DNA of 12,863 nucleotides from positions 1-12,863 of the forward strand of contig DATBDZ010000246.1 in NCBI GenBank assembly GCA_036276235.1, written 5' to 3'. Source of the stretch: JANWHF01 sp036276235 (GTDB lineage Bacteria; Planctomycetota; Phycisphaerae; Tepidisphaerales; Tepidisphaeraceae). A program made the translations under genes and the position numbers. A model generated the notes under the pieces. That model was given only the letters and a program-made list of their open reading frames with translations, ran no database searches and was not told where the DNA came from. Position 1 is the stretch's first letter. Every line of letters starts with the position of its first letter. Below are positions 12,833 to 12,863 of the stretch, piece by piece.

Positions 12833-12863
12833 CCCCGCGGGCACGCTGTCGCGAGCCCATGCC
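12833..12863. repeat. Start of a second copy of the 11036-11112 repeat, cut by the window edge
   Basis: Positions 12841-12863 are identical to 11036-11058 over 23 bases, and the sequence just before them is also GC-rich and similar. The opposite arm would lie beyond the window. Confidence 0.65.

Overview
The window looks like chromosomal DNA of a GC-rich bacterium, most likely a planctomycete (Planctomycetota, perhaps the Phycisphaerae side). The reasons are a pseudopilin with the H-X9-DG C-terminal signature beside a PEP-CTERM surface protein, a CPXCG-type small Cys-rich protein, a PNPase with a Gly/Arg-rich tail, and many short intergenic palindromic repeats. This placement is an inference from gene content, not from a marker-gene comparison.

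Layout. Positions 1-168 hold the start of a small minus-strand gene cut by the window edge. Positions 169-861 hold no convincing gene; they carry a cluster of GCGCTACA octamers, a two-hairpin structure ending in a strong terminator, and a 25-bp dispersed inverted repeat. A polytopic membrane protein follows (862-1716), then another repeat-rich gap. Next is a 953-residue single-gene primase-helicase-nuclease protein of the TOTE conflict type (2037-4898), closed by a strong terminator. Convergent to it is an exported coiled-coil protein (5009-5866). Then come pnp (6162-8525) and rpsO (8930-9199), both on the minus strand and separated by a 404-base gap holding the rpsO terminator and a large palindrome. 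A minus-strand pair encodes a pseudopilin and a DNRLRE/PEP-CTERM protein (10932 down to 9280). A second repeat-dense gap (10933-11292) precedes a molybdate-type pair, a Mop/TOBE protein followed by a ModE-like winged-helix protein (11895 down to 11293). The right end has a 31-bp perfect inverted repeat, a CPXCG protein (12258-12470) and a DUF433-like protein (12558-12809), and runs into another dispersed repeat.

How the genes work together. rpsO and pnp are the usual conserved pair of ribosome and RNA-decay genes. The pseudopilin/PEP-CTERM pair points to cell-surface or export functions. The Mop and ModE-like pair looks like a ModE regulator split into separate ligand-binding and DNA-binding proteins. 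The TOTE-type gene stands alone and is the best candidate for a defence or conflict system. No tRNA, rRNA, CRISPR array, integrase or transposase was seen. At least five different families of hairpin-forming repeats fill the gaps, some apparently nested.
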